DNA from: Cryptomeria japonica
Lineage: Eukaryota; Streptophyta; Pinopsida; Cupressales; Cupressaceae
Assembly: GCF_030272615.1 (NCBI RefSeq)
Contig: NC_081409.1
Coordinates: 647,000,468 to 647,064,467, forward strand
Direction: 5' to 3'
Length of the DNA: 64,000 bases
This document shows, piece after piece, positions 34,621-45,887 of this stretch. Both the position numbers and the translations under genes were made by a program. Below the pieces are notes generated by a model that saw only the letters and a list, made by a program, of their open reading frames with translations, had not been told where the DNA came from and made no database searches. Each line of letters opens with the position of its first letter. Position 1 is the first letter of the stretch.

Positions 34621-35783
34621 TGAAAAATTAGGGTTTCCACCATAGAAGGAAGAAACTGCTAATTTTATGACTTGAAGACAATTCCATTCAAAAAAGGGTT
34701 CCAATATAATAGATCTAGTAATGAATCGATAAGGATTAGGACTAAGAATTATGATTCGATTGGGGGTTTTGGTAATGTGAATTATCAAACCCAATTTTGT
34801 GAGTTAAATTATTAAAATTAGGGCACAAGTGTTGAAATGAAGATGAAAATACCGAAACAATAAAATACAATTGTGGGATTGAGCCATGAACCTAGATCTG
34901 AGAAATGTAAGCAGATCCAGACCTATTCCCAAGAAGAGATCGTAAAATGTTGGGACCGTGGTGGTGGTTTCCCTGATCCTCCAAACTTTTCACACTCTAA
35001 TAGGGGATCGATTCATCACTGTAAATAAAGCTTATTCTAAAGATTGTAGCTTCATACCCGTTTCCTGCACAAAGGAAGAAGGAGAAAAAGGTTGTGAATA
35101 GTCAAACCCCAGTTTAGGAATTAACCTTGAATGAAATATTGTAAATACTAAAATAAATGATGGAAAGATATACCTCAAATCTGCAATGGTTGATAATGAT
35201 GCTTTGTTTCTTGAATGCAACCGCTTATGTTTTATAAAATAATAAAACCTTGATCACACACATGCTCACATATGAATGATATGATGTTGCTCCACAATAG
35301 ATAAATGAAGAATACGCAACCTTGAAGATCTCTAGAAATGCTTGATGATGAATGCTTCAATGCTTGAATAAGGATTTGATTAGACACCTTATGATTCTTC
35401 TATTATTCATCGAATGAGAGGGATGGACCTCCTTTTATACTTTTCTATCAAAAACATCTTAATTGTCCAACCTCGGCTGACATGGAGATCTCATTCCTGC
35501 TAACTCATTATGACCATTAAGGGGGGCCAAATTAAGGTCCCAATTGAGAGGACCAAGGTACCCCGTCCTGGTCCCATTGATGACCATGGTGCCACACCCT
35601 AGTCTTACCACATTTTAGGGCCAGAACAAAAGGGCCATGTGATGTGTAAAGTGGAAAGGAGGCTAGAATTGCATATTATGAGAAGAATTAGGTCCTAGTC
35701 CGACTTTGGGACATGAATGCTAAAATGAGGGCCCAAATGTGGACCAAATTGTATGGAAGTACAATTTAGGATGCTACAATACC
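34621..35783 (-). repeat. Probable solo LTR, 1,163 bp
   Basis: Minus strand starts TGGTATTGTAGCATCCTAAA at 35783 and ends ...TTTTTCA at 34621. Flanks are AATCA (34616-34620) and AATAA (35784-35788), a duplication with one mismatch. Its removal brings the two gag parts together. Orientation and exact ends are inferred. Confidence 0.55.
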
Positions 35784-36482
35784 AAATAAAAACAAGAAGA
35801 ATCCTTTATGTTATTTTTGAAAAGATGGAGACACTTGACCAAAAGAGCACCTTACAACATTCCCAGTAAGCAACTAGTTCATCTTTTTTGTCAAAAATTG
35901 AACAAAGAAATTTGAAGATAACTTCACCTTAAATGTTTGGACTCCTTTGACTAAGTAATAGAAATGGTATTTTATATAGAAAAAACCCTTATTGGTGATC
36001 GTACTATCAAGATAATTGATGATAAAGATCATAAGACAAGCTCAAATTCAAACAACAAGACACCCTTTTCAGCTAAGAACAAGAACATGGTTAATGACAA
36101 AGTTATCGATCCAAAAACTGCTAAAACCTCATCACCCATTTATAACATTATAGGTTTATCTTCCAACAAGGGAAAACAAAAACAAAAGAGCTTTCCTAAA
36201 TGGAATTTTATACCATTGGGACAATCACTTGAGCCAACATTGATAGAACTTCCTGAGAATGATATTATAACACTACCTAAAATGAAAGAATATAATTCAC
36301 AAGTCAAACCCCAATGGTGGAATGATGATCATTTTTATGAATATCATAGACACAAGGGACACAAAATTAATTGTTGTAATCAGCTCCGACAAGTGATAAA
36401 AGATCTTATTGATGATTGTAAGATTGCAATTCATGGACATACTCTGACTTTCCTTGGTTTCCCTCTAACCCCAGCAAAGTGA
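35784..36482 (+). pseudogene. Gypsy gag, part 3
   Basis: Resumes with KRWRHLTKRAPYNIPSKQLV and LHLKCLDSFD, followed by IEKTLIGDRTIKI. It then runs through an open stretch (35964-36482) ending in a zinc-knuckle-like EYHRHKGHKINCCNQLRQVI and DLIDDCKIAIHG. The 'YHR-HGH-T--C--LK--IE-LI--G' pattern marks the end of Gag in this gypsy lineage. The protease region expected next is not seen. Confidence 0.75.
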
Positions 36483-36499
36483 AAGACTCACATTTTTTT

Positions 36500-37236
36500 A
36501 ATAAACCCGAATGTCTGATGCAGGAGAATCCCCGGTTCATGGAAATCTTGCATCAACCAAAAACATTTTCTTTCTATTTTTCTTTTTTTTTGTAGTTTCA
36601 ACATTTCTTTCTATGTATGAATTTTGGCTCACCGGATCCTGTGGAGTTGGACTCTACTTGAAGACTTGATCATCTTTCTTGTTTCCTTGATAGTTTCCTA
36701 TTACTGGTTGCCTGGACCTATTTTAGTGATCTATCGGAACCCCTTCCAAAGCTTGTGGAACCTTGAGTGTTGATTCTGATGTTCAATGGCATGTGGATGA
36801 CCTTTTCCCATGATCTACATTTCATCCTTTGGATTTTCCAGAGGAATCTCTAGGTGGAGGCCGACCTTGTTGGTTTTACATGTTAGGTCTTGTTCTTCAG
36901 ATTTTGATCCCTTTTTGGGACGATCGGATCCCCTTGGATCATATATATAATTATAATTATGCATTAGAATGTAATCAAGTAAGTTAGATTGGGTGTAGAG
37001 GATAGATCTTGATATTGGAGGTCTCGGTTGTGACCTATTCGATACTTTGAGCATGTTTTAGCAGGCCTGTGAGCCAATTTCTATAACCTGGTTGTTATTG
37101 ATTGGTTGTAATCAGTTTTCATGAAAATTCGATCTATTCTACATTGCCTCCATCATATCTTTGTGTTTTCGTTGTGTTTACTCTTGTTGACCTATTCGGA
37201 TTGATCTCTTTGAGGTCCCTCCTAACCAGTGACTGC
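36500..37236 (+). repeat. LTR-like insert between gag and reverse transcriptase
   Basis: The right end (37170-37236) matches bases 1-72 and closes with CCTCCTAACCAGTGACTGCTTCA. Reverse transcriptase resumes directly after it. The left end, possibly TGATGCAGGAGAATCCCC at about 36516, is unconfirmed and no target duplication was found. The missing protease suggests a deletion accompanied it. Confidence 0.5.
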
Positions 37237-38479
37237 TTCACTTTGTGTGGTTCTATGAGGACATCTCAAGAGTTAGTCCTAATTTAGTTATGCATCACTT
37301 ATCTTTGCCACCTGGGGTAAAACCCGTCAAGAAATAATTGAGAAAAATACACCTGCATGTGCCACTATTTATAAAGGCAGAATTGCAAAAGTTGCTAGAT
37401 GTTGGATTCATAAGGCCTGTTGATTATGCAAACTAGATTTTTAACCTAGTCCTAGTTTCAAAACCTAATGGGAATGTCTGTGTTTGCACAAATTTCAGAC
37501 TTAAATAAAGCTTGTCTGAAATATGACTTCCCATTTCTAAATATTGATATGATAGTGGATTTCACAACAAGAAACAAGATGTTATCCCTCATGGATGGTC
37601 TCTTGGATTACAATCAAATCAAAATTATTGTTGAGGATCAGGTCAAAACAACATTTACTTGTCCTTGGGGAACTTTTTGTTGGAATGTCATGCCCTTCAT
37701 ATTGAAGAATGTCAGAGCTACCTATCAATGTATAGTGACCACTATCTTTCACGACATGATACATACATATCTGGAAGATTATGTTGATGATTTGCTTGGT
37801 AAATCATATACTAGAGCGACATTTAGAAATAATGGATAAGATCTTTACAAGATTAAAAAAATACAAGTTTCGATTGAATCCAAATAAATGTGTCTTTGGA
37901 GTAACCTTCGAGAATCTCCTTGGATACATTGTCCCATTTAAGAGAAATGAAGCCAATCCTATAAAAGTCAAATCCATATTCGAAATTCCACCACCAAATA
38001 ATATCTGTCAGCTAAGATCCTTACAAAGAAAAATTATAATCTATTCGTTGATTCTTAGCACAACTAGCAAATAAATGACAACCATTTCAGTACTTGTTAC
38101 ATAAGAATGTTCCAATCAGATGGGATGACAAGTGTGAACAATCTTTTCAAAAGATAAAAGAATACCTAATGTTGCCACTAGTATTACTACCTCCTGCAAA
38201 TGGCAAGCCCTTAGTCTTTTATATGTCCACAACTACCATAACACTTGGGCAACTTTTGACGTAACGTGCTTCTAAAGGAAAAGAATGTGCAGTCTATTGC
38301 ATCAATCATACTCTCATGGGATATGAGATCAACTACAATCCTATAGAAAGATACGTATTTTTTGCCTTGAAAAAGATACAACATTACATGCTTACACATC
38401 AAACAAAACTCATTGTAAATATTGGTCCTCTTAAATATTTTCTAAGTAAACCAGTTCTACAAGAGGATTGGCTAAATGG
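37237..38479 (+). pseudogene. Ty3/gypsy reverse transcriptase and start of RNase H
   Basis: Begins with the pre-RT block MHHLSLPPGVKPVKK and LLDVGFIRPVDYAN. Then comes the RT core: VCTNFRDLNKACLKYDFP-like sequence, TTFTCPWGTFCWNVMPF, and the catalytic YVDD at 37780-37791. A frame change follows at about 37815, then FRLNPNKCVFGV and the RNase H connection (GKPLVFYMSTTTITLGQLL; INHTLMGYEINYNPIERYVFFALKK). It is cut by element B after LKYFLSKPVLQEDW and continues at 45405. Several stops and frame changes make it non-functional. Confidence 0.88.
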
Positions 38480-39456
38480 TGTTGGTAATTGACACTCATT
38501 TGATTGGTTTCATATGTTGTCATTGATGGCAATATGTTTTGGCTTCATTCTTTAGTTTGGTACTTCACTGACAGACAATTCACCGCCACCGACATGCATC
38601 TTCATTGGTAGGAAGGATTTTATGGGTACCGGCATTGAAGGCCGATATGATTTGTAGATTAGGCAAAGATAATAACCGAGAAGCAGGATACTGGTATAAG
38701 AGGATGACATCATTGCGAGATCCAACAATCAACAATTCATTTTATTATTTATATATATATATATATAATGAGCCAACATGTATAATCATTTTTATATTAT
38801 CTATGTAAGACGACATGAGTCATGAAGGATTGTAAGGGTATATAGGTCAGTTATTAGATCATTTTGAGTCATGATTGTAATGATGATATTGTAATATTAG
38901 ATCAGTAATGTGAAGATAATGTGTATGGGGTCATTTATATAAGAGATCAATATTCGCTAATAATTAGTAGATGATTTTGGATGGGCTCAGAGAGAGAAGG
39001 TTATTTTGGTAAGGGTTTAAGATTCCAAAACCCAAACAGTCAGAGCTTGAACCAAAACTCAATCAGGAATAGCAGATGCATTAAATGAGTTTAGTTTTAT
39101 GTTTAAAGTGACTGTAGTCAATGAGACTCCTTTGTGTTGAGCAGTGTGCTTTAGGCGGTAAGTCTTCCTGCATGTGCCGGCCCCCATATTATGTAATATC
39201 TCTTCATATGGCTAGTGGATTGATATTGTGGGTCACAAATCCCACTGTGATTTTTCCTCTTTGAGGTTTTCCATGTATAAATTTTATGTGTTATGGTGTT
39301 TCTTTGTGTGATTGGTTCATTGATTTCTTTACTTCTTTCAATCATATATGTACCGATTTACCAGTTGGTGAATTCATGTTATAATAAGGTTAAAATTGAA
39401 AATTCTGGGAGATCACTAATTCACCCCCCCCTCATCAGTGTTCTTGGATTCCAACA
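38480..39456 (+). repeat. Element B 5' LTR
   Basis: TGTTGGTAATTGACACTC...TTGGATTCCAACA. Contains TTGTCATTGATGGCAATA near the head, a short (TA)n run at about 38746-38767, CCCACTGTGATTTTTCC, and a CACCCCCCCCTC tail. Confidence 0.93.
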
Positions 39457-39473
39457 ATTGGTATCAAAGCCTC
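39457..39473 (+). promoter_or_regulatory. Element B primer-binding site
   Basis: ATTGGTATCAAAGCCTC directly after the LTR. One change from TGGTATCAGAGC. Confidence 0.92.
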
Positions 39474-39524
39474 ATTCCTTGGAGGAAGTCTAATAGCTTG
39501 AGGGAGATTCTGAATCCGAAATCC

Positions 39525-40655
39525 ATGGAAATGAGTATGGAGAAGCAACTTGAGTTAGCACTTGAAGATTATGACATTGAGAGGATAAAGAACTTGAAGT
39601 TACAAGATGAATTAAATTCTGTAAAGAAATTCATTCTTATCCTATATGAGAGGTTGTCATCTATTCAAGCTAGGAGGAAGGAACTTTTGCAAAATCAGGA
39701 TAATGAAGAGAAAGATGCCCATAATAAAAAATGTCAGAAGCTGAGTCAAGAGAATATTGTCATGAGGAATGAAATGCAAGCCCTAACTATGAGGATGTCA
39801 AAGGAGATTGAAGACCGGAAGATAAATGAAGAAAACCTTGGGAGATCTCTGAAAGACAAATCTAAAGAATGCATGCGGTTGGCTCATGAAAATGATGTGT
39901 TGAGAACAGAATTAGTGCAATCCCAAAGCAATGAAAAAGAACTTGAAAGACAGATGATAATCTTAAGAGATGATCTGACTATTGCAAATAAGTACAAGGA
40001 CAAATTCAAGGTTAGTTCTGCGCAGCTTGATGAATTATTGAAAAGCCAAAGACAGATTGGAGATTCTAGTGGACTTGGACTTGAAAAAGGTCAAAGCTCT
40101 GGTACTGCAAATGAAGATCAAAACAACTAGAACCAGAGGACACCAATAAGGCATCTTAATGCTTACAAATTCAATGGTAGATGCTTTGTTTATAATAAAT
40201 TTGGTCATATAGATAGACAATGTAGAAATAGAGCAAATCAAAACTATAATTCTACTCCTGGTCAATGTGCCAAATGCAATAAGTATGGTCATAAGACAAA
40301 AGATTATAGAATGAAGGTAAAATGTCATGCATGTGGAAAATTTGGACATATGGCTAATCAGTGCAGGTCAAGGAATTATTCCAGTTATAGCAAAGAAATT
40401 CAAAAGAACAATGTTACATGTTATGCATGCAACAAGATTGGACACATAGCTAAGTAGTGTAGAAGCAAAAATCCACCGATTAACAATGATGGATCAAATG
40501 ATAAAGGAAAAGAAAAGATCAAAAAAATCTAGCAAGATCATACCAAGAAATGGGTCAGGAAGTTAGATGATCAATCAGAGAATGGAACTGCTTTGGTTAC
40601 TCAGTCGACAAAGTAGATTGCTCCTGCACCTGTAGGAAGCTCATCCGCTAATTGA
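39525..40655 (+). pseudogene. Element B ORF1: coiled-coil gag-like protein with four CCHC knuckles
   Basis: A single frame of about 377 codons from ATG at 39525 to TGA at 40655, no frameshift. The four premature stops (40128, 40455, 40530, 40614) are all TAG. Residues 1-190 form a predicted coiled coil (NLKLQDELNSVKKFILIL; LAHENDVLRTELVQ; DDLTIANKYKDKFK). Knuckles: CFVYNKFGHIDRQC (one Cys lost), CAKCNKYGHKTKDY (last Cys lost), CHACGKFGHMANQC intact, CYACNKIGHIAK-C interrupted by a TAG where a Gln is likely. Similar to element A ORF1 from first to last residue. Probable RNA-binding Gag. Confidence 0.82.
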
Positions 40656-41025
40656 TGCAGATGCCTTAGGGATAAGAAAATTTTATGAAAATATTGTATA
40701 AGCCCAAGGAAGGAGATTTGGAAGTAGTTCTAGACATTGGAAAAGGTTTATCCGGTATGGAGATGTCCGACCAAGATCCAATATGTTCCACTAGAAGATA
40801 TTTATATCAATGGCGAATTTGGGTTTCTCGAAGGTTAAAAGGTTTAATCCACTTCATTTTTTATCACCTTGCATTCAAAGTGATTAAGAGCTATACAGAG
40901 CGAGTCTAAGGCGATTCAGAGTGATCAGAAATCTTCATCAGCGATTCCACCAGCACTCAAAAAAAATTTCTAGGGTTATTCATCGGCAACCATTTCTCAG
41001 GTATTTATTGCAATCATCTCCCATC
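40656..41025 (+). other. Element B spacer between ORF1 and ORF2
   Basis: 370 bases without a conserved frame. The matching part of A lies on either side of the C insert. May hold the ORF2 leader. Confidence 0.55.
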
Positions 41026-44000
41026 ATGGAAGCTAGATCATCCTATGCACCTACTTTCATTGCAAATCCAACTGTTGTCCAGGTTAAGGATCATCCCAGG
41101 CCAATTTTCAAGAAATGCCCGCATATTGCCTCCTTGGATGATTCAGTTGGTGCATTTTTGCGTGTTCCGGAAGGAGTTATTTATGTGGAAGATGTTAGAG
41201 CATATATTCATTGCCACATTGATGATTTGGGACTGGGTACCAGTGACATAAAGAATACATACATGAATGCGTTGATGGGTGACTCCGGAAAGATCAAACC
41301 CGAATATAAGCACATTGAAGATCTAGGGTTTACTGGCATTCTTGATATCAATGAATTGGAAGATGAGATCATCTGATATGTACTGAGAAAAGTTCATGGA
41401 GAGTTCATTTGGTTGGTCAGACCATACAAGATCTCAAAGGAGGCTATTAGAGCCATCACTAGTTTGCCACAGATTGGTCAACATCCGGAGAAAAAGATTT
41501 CAAATGATCAAGTTACCAAACTCATTGGCGCAACTTTGGATCGACAATCGATGAGGGTCAGCACCATCACTGATTGAGACATCAGATTTAGTGACATGAT
41601 CATTGGGTATAAGGTAACTCAATCCAACCATCTCAATTATGTTTCTAGCTCCTGCATATATGTCGCACATAAGATTATGAGGGAAAATGGGAAAATAGAT
41701 CTATGTCGATGGATGAATGATGAGTCTATCATTAACCTTGGAAAGATTAATGGAGAAAAAAAGGGGATATTCTGGTATGGGAATATCATTGTCTACTTAA
41801 TGCTATTTTTCCTTAATGAAACTCCTAGTTTTGGGAAGAGACAATGGGCATTTGACTTCCCGGTAGGTAGACAATTGAAGCAATCTATTGCTACCTTAGG
41901 AAGCTAGCGAGATGATAAGGTTTGGGGTTATTTCAAGGCATTTCAAAAAGCAATGAAAATTAAAGAGAGGGTTCCTAAACACATTGTTGACAAATACTCA
42001 ACCGAGATCTGCTTTATGGTCAAAAAGGATGAAACCTTAATGGAAGTAGTTAAACCTTGGAAGATTTGGATAGAGGAGATGGGATATGAGGTTGATGCTG
42101 TGATTTTGTATGCTTATGCTAAAATGTTGATTGATGCTCAAATTGATGAGGTTGAAAAGTCTTTTGGTACTACAAAGCAAAAGAAGCAAGAGGTTCAAAC
42201 TGAATTCAATCAGAAGAAGAGGGAGAAACAGCAAGGTAAGGCAAGCAAATTTGTTGAAAAACTATCCCAAGACATCAAGGACTTAATGGAAGTTATTCCG
42301 GCAAAAAGAAGGAAGAGGAAAGAGCCCGAAATCTTCATTGAGCCTATTCCATCACTCTGGAACTGAAGATGACACTCCTCTAGCATTCAAGGGGGTATTG
42401 AGGAAGAAAGGTGAGGAGTCTAAGGAGGAGGCAAGGAAGCAATCCATAAGAAAGGTCACAATCAAGGTACCGGCCAACCAACCTGCAAAGAAAAGAGATC
42501 CAAAGGAAGGATGGCATAGACCTTTCTATTGTAACCTAAAATGTATCTATAATCCCACCTAAGACTTGTGTGGAACTAATAGATGAAATCACCAAGGATG
42601 GAAGTTTTTAAAAATACAAAATACTATTATGAGCACTTAGATGATGATGAGCAGAAAGAAATTGAGGAAGTAGCCTTGTTACACCTAGATATATTTAAGA
42701 AGGCTTTGTTGGAAATTGAAAAGAAAATACTGACACAGCTGTATAACAATCTAGATGCTAGGAGATTATCCGCTATCGAGGAGGACAAGCGCATAAAAAT
42801 TCAAGACTTATTAACTACATGTGGTTCTATTACTCCAAATGAGTTGGATATGACCACTGAAGTTGCAGACAAAACAATTTTCCGTAGCAAGCACAGGATA
42901 ATCAACCTTATGGTAGGGAGGGTGAATGAAATAATCAGTGAAACTCACAAGGCATGGGTTCAATTCTTTGTTGACAACCCTGGTTTCTTCTCTTCACCAA
43001 AAGCCAAGATAGGCACTACTGACATCCCGAATGAAGGGAAAGGCAAAGGTGTAGTGGGTGCCTCACCCATAATTTTGAAAGATACTAAGGCATTGGATGT
43101 AGAGCCCCGATAAAATCAAATGTACAGGACAAAGAGGAGATACAAGCAAAAATAGATAATGTACATATACCAGTAGATACTCAGAATGTACAAGTTAAGG
43201 ATGCAGATAATGTGGAACCGACAGTAACAGATACTGCACCAAGTGGTGAAGCCACCGGTGCAAAAAGGGTTGTTATTAAAGATATTAAACCATCAGAGGA
43301 ACAGGGAGAGGAATCTGACAGGGAACCGGTAGACAGCACATCTTTGTTGTCAATTGACACCTCTTAGGTAGAGAAGAAGAGCATAATTGAGATGAGTTCT
43401 ACTGAGCTCATGATGATTGCTACTCAAAAGATGATGAAGGAAGGATCAGTAGACAAAGGAATAATTGATCAGCAATTCCAATATTGCACAAACTTATCCC
43501 AGAGTTCCAGTTTGATAAAGGAGTAAGCCCATTCGGCAAGCTCAAAATAATTACTGAGAACATTTCTAAGGATTTTCAATCACTACAACATTTATATCTA
43601 ACTGACAGGCATTGGAAAGATTCACTCAAGCTAAGAAAGCCACTTTTGATCAATGGATAGAATCATAAAAGAAAGAGATTAATGACAAATTGAAGTTAAT
43701 TGATAATGCTTTAAGGCAATGTACAAATATATACAGAGTATACTGTAACACTGGATTACTTACTACAGATATAGATAAAGGTATTAAAGATTCTCAGGAT
43801 AAAATTGTAGGTATAGCCAATTATTTTCATGGTTCAAATTCTTTGACTACATTGATTGATGGGCAGATTTTGTTGTTAGAAGATCAAATTTCAGCTCTTG
43901 AAAGGGATAGAGACAAAATCATTAGGAGATCTAAAGGGCTCAAAGGAATGGTGAGTCCCTATTTGGACTCCTTGAGTGTACATAAAAAGGAATGCATAGA

Positions 44001-44103
44001 TATGGTTGGCAAGCCCACACCCGCAGAGCTTAAGGAGAAAGAGTCCCATTCTCATATGCTTAATGGACTTGTATCAGTATCCATCATATTGAAATCTGGC
44101 TAG
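41026..44103 (+). pseudogene. Element B ORF2: unknown retroelement protein
   Basis: From ATG 41026 (MEARSSYAP). Modules: N-terminal domain (41090-42120) with PIFKKCPHI, YVEDVRAYIH, GEFIWLVRPYKISKEAI, SSSCIYVAHKIM, YGNIIVYLMLFFLNE, KVWGYFKAFQ and VPKHIVDKYSTEICFMVKKD; Lys-rich linker (42170-42530); central domain (42600-43000) with EEVALLHLDIFKKALLEIE, LYNNLDARRLSAIEEDK and FRSKHRIINLMVGRVNEI; acidic spacer; C-terminal coil (43690-44060) with SLTTLIDGQILLLEDQISAL and RRSKGLKGMVSPYLDSL. Stops at 41374, 41577, 41905 and later, and a short frame change at about 42360-42560. The frame probably ran past 44103, since D and A continue with matching residues. No enzymatic motif. Confidence 0.82.
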
Positions 44104-44410
44104 GACACTTATCTAGAGATTTTGGAGAAAGCCTATCCAAAAAATTTCAAGTGGTTCACTGTAAAGGTGTTTTGGGACAAATTCTTTGTGCAAAATTTCA
44201 TTCTTTGTCTTGGTTTTTGGTATTTTTTTGGCATTGATGTCAAAGGGGGAGGTATAGGTGAAAAATAAATCCTTGACATCAAGAGATATGGAGTATTTGT
44301 ATAGATCATGATCACAGATGAATATTCAACTCAGGGGGAGCAGTTTCAGGGTGAATCTGGCAGATGGAAACCATTATCATTTTTAACATGAGTGTTGCCA
44401 TCAATGCCAA

Positions 44411-44420
44411 AGGGGGAGAT
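44411..44420 (+). promoter_or_regulatory. Element B polypurine tract in a hairpin
   Basis: AGGGGGAGAT ends at the LTR. Flanking bases TGCCAAA (44405-44411) and TTTGGCA (44422-44428) are perfectly complementary. An outer pair, ATGAGTGT (44388-44395) and ACACTCAT (44433-44440), encloses them. Confidence 0.88.
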
Positions 44421-45399
44421 TTTTGGCAATTGACACTCATTCGATTGATTTCATATGTTGTCATTAATGGCAACATGTTTCAGCTTCATTCTTTGGTTTG
44501 GTACTTCACCAACAGACGCTTCACTACCATCGGTAGGTATCTTCACCGGTAGGAAGGATTCTATGGGTAACGACATTGAAAGCCGACATGATTTGCAGCT
44601 TAGGCAAGGATAATAACTGGCAAGCAGGATACCGGTATAGGAGGCTGACATCATTGGGAGATTCAGAAATTGAAAATTCATTTTATTATTTATGTATATA
44701 TGTAATGAGCCAACATGTATAATCATTTGTGTATTATCTATGTAAGCCGACATGAATCATGAAGGACTGTAAGGGTATATAGGTCAGTTATTAGATCATT
44801 TTGAGTCATGATTATAATGATGATATTGTAAGATTAGATCAGTAATGCGAAGATCATGTGTATGAGATCATTTGTATAAGATCAATATTTTGTAATGATC
44901 TGTAGATGATTTTGGATGTGCTCACAAAGAGAAGGTTATTCTGGTAAGGGTTTTAAGGTTTTAGAACCAGAATAGTCAGAGCTTGAACTGAAACACAATT
45001 AGGCATAGGAGATGCATTAAATGAGTTCATTTTTATGTTTTCTTATTCAAAGTGACTGTAGTCAGTGAGACTCCTTTGTGTTGAGCAATGTGCTCTAGGC
45101 GGTAAGCCTTCCTGCATGTGCAGGCCCCCATATTATGTAATATCTCTTCATATGGCTAGTGGATTGATATTGTGGGTCACAAATCTCATCACGGTTTTTC
45201 CTCTTTGAGGTTTTCCATGTATAAATTCTCTATGTTATGGTGTTCATTTGTGTGATTGGTTCACTAATTTCTTTACTTCTTTCAATTATATATGTAGCGG
45301 TTTACCGGTTGGTTAATGCATGTTATAATAAGGTTAAAATTGAGCATTCCTACAGAACACTAATTCACCCCCCTCTCTCAGTGTTCTTGGATTTCAACA
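44421..45399 (+). repeat. Element B 3' LTR
   Basis: Starts TTTTGGCAATTGACACTC, so the terminal TG has changed to TT, and ends GGATTTCAACA. About 88% like the 5' LTR by eye. Confidence 0.93.
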
Positions 45400-45404
45400 A
45401 ATGG

Positions 45405-45838
45405 GTCATGAATCTTAGTGAATTTGACATAGAATTTGTGGAAACAAAAGAAATCAAATGACAAGCTATAGTAGATCAACTTGTTGATGCTCTTGTGACA
45501 CATGATCATCTCCTTAATATAGATTTATGTGATGAATCAATATTCAACATAGAACCTACACATCTTTGTACTATGTAGTATGATGGCTCCTACAAAGAAG
45601 ATGATTCTGGTGCTACCATTTTCTTTGTCATACCGCAAGGTGATTGTATACCTATAGCTTACAAAGTACATTTTCCATGTACTAATAACATTACAAAATA
45701 TGAAGCACTCCATGTTGGATTTTGTATCTAGCTATGGAGTCAAAAATTCTAGCTATGTGTTCTTGGTGACTCTCATCTAGTGATCAAACAAGTTAATCCA
45801 ATCATTCTATCGGAAGACAGTAGACAACAAAACAGCTA
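45405..45838 (+). pseudogene. Gypsy RNase H, continued after element B
   Basis: Reads on from 38479: WVMNLSEFDIEFVETKEIK, then a second RNase H-like domain with YDGSYKEDDSGATIFFVIP, PIAYKVHFPCTNNITKYEA and GDSHLVIKQVN. These match the D-G-S, E and D positions of RNase H domains in this gypsy lineage. Broken by stops, and lost after 45838, where only unrelated sequence follows. Integrase was not seen. Confidence 0.8.
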
Positions 45839-45887
45839 GTGTTGACATCAATGCAACACATAATCAATTCGTCCAAATTGCCAACAT

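Larger units (their letters stand above)
38480..45399 (+). mobile_element. Element B: complete non-autonomous LTR retrotransposon (6,920 bp)
   Basis: LTRs at 38480-39456 and 44421-45399, with target duplication AATGG at 38475-38479 and 45400-45404. It lies inside the gypsy RNase H frame, which reads on correctly after 45404. Order: LTR, PBS, ORF1 (coiled coil plus zinc knuckles), spacer, ORF2, polypurine tract, LTR. The internal region has no protease, integrase, RT or RNase H. Same family and layout as A. LTRs are roughly 88% identical by eye over the first 300 bases, so the insertion is old. Confidence 0.93.

Noticed and set aside
38480-45399. Hidden reverse transcriptase or integrase inside element B
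   Set aside because: All three plus-strand frames were scanned for YVDD/FADD-type, integrase HHCC and DDE, and DSG protease signatures; none found between the LTRs.
45838-45887. Short TGTTGACATCAATG...TTGCCAACA stretch as a miniature element
   Set aside because: Only about 50 bases; on the minus strand it resembles an LTR head cut short. No target duplication or second end.
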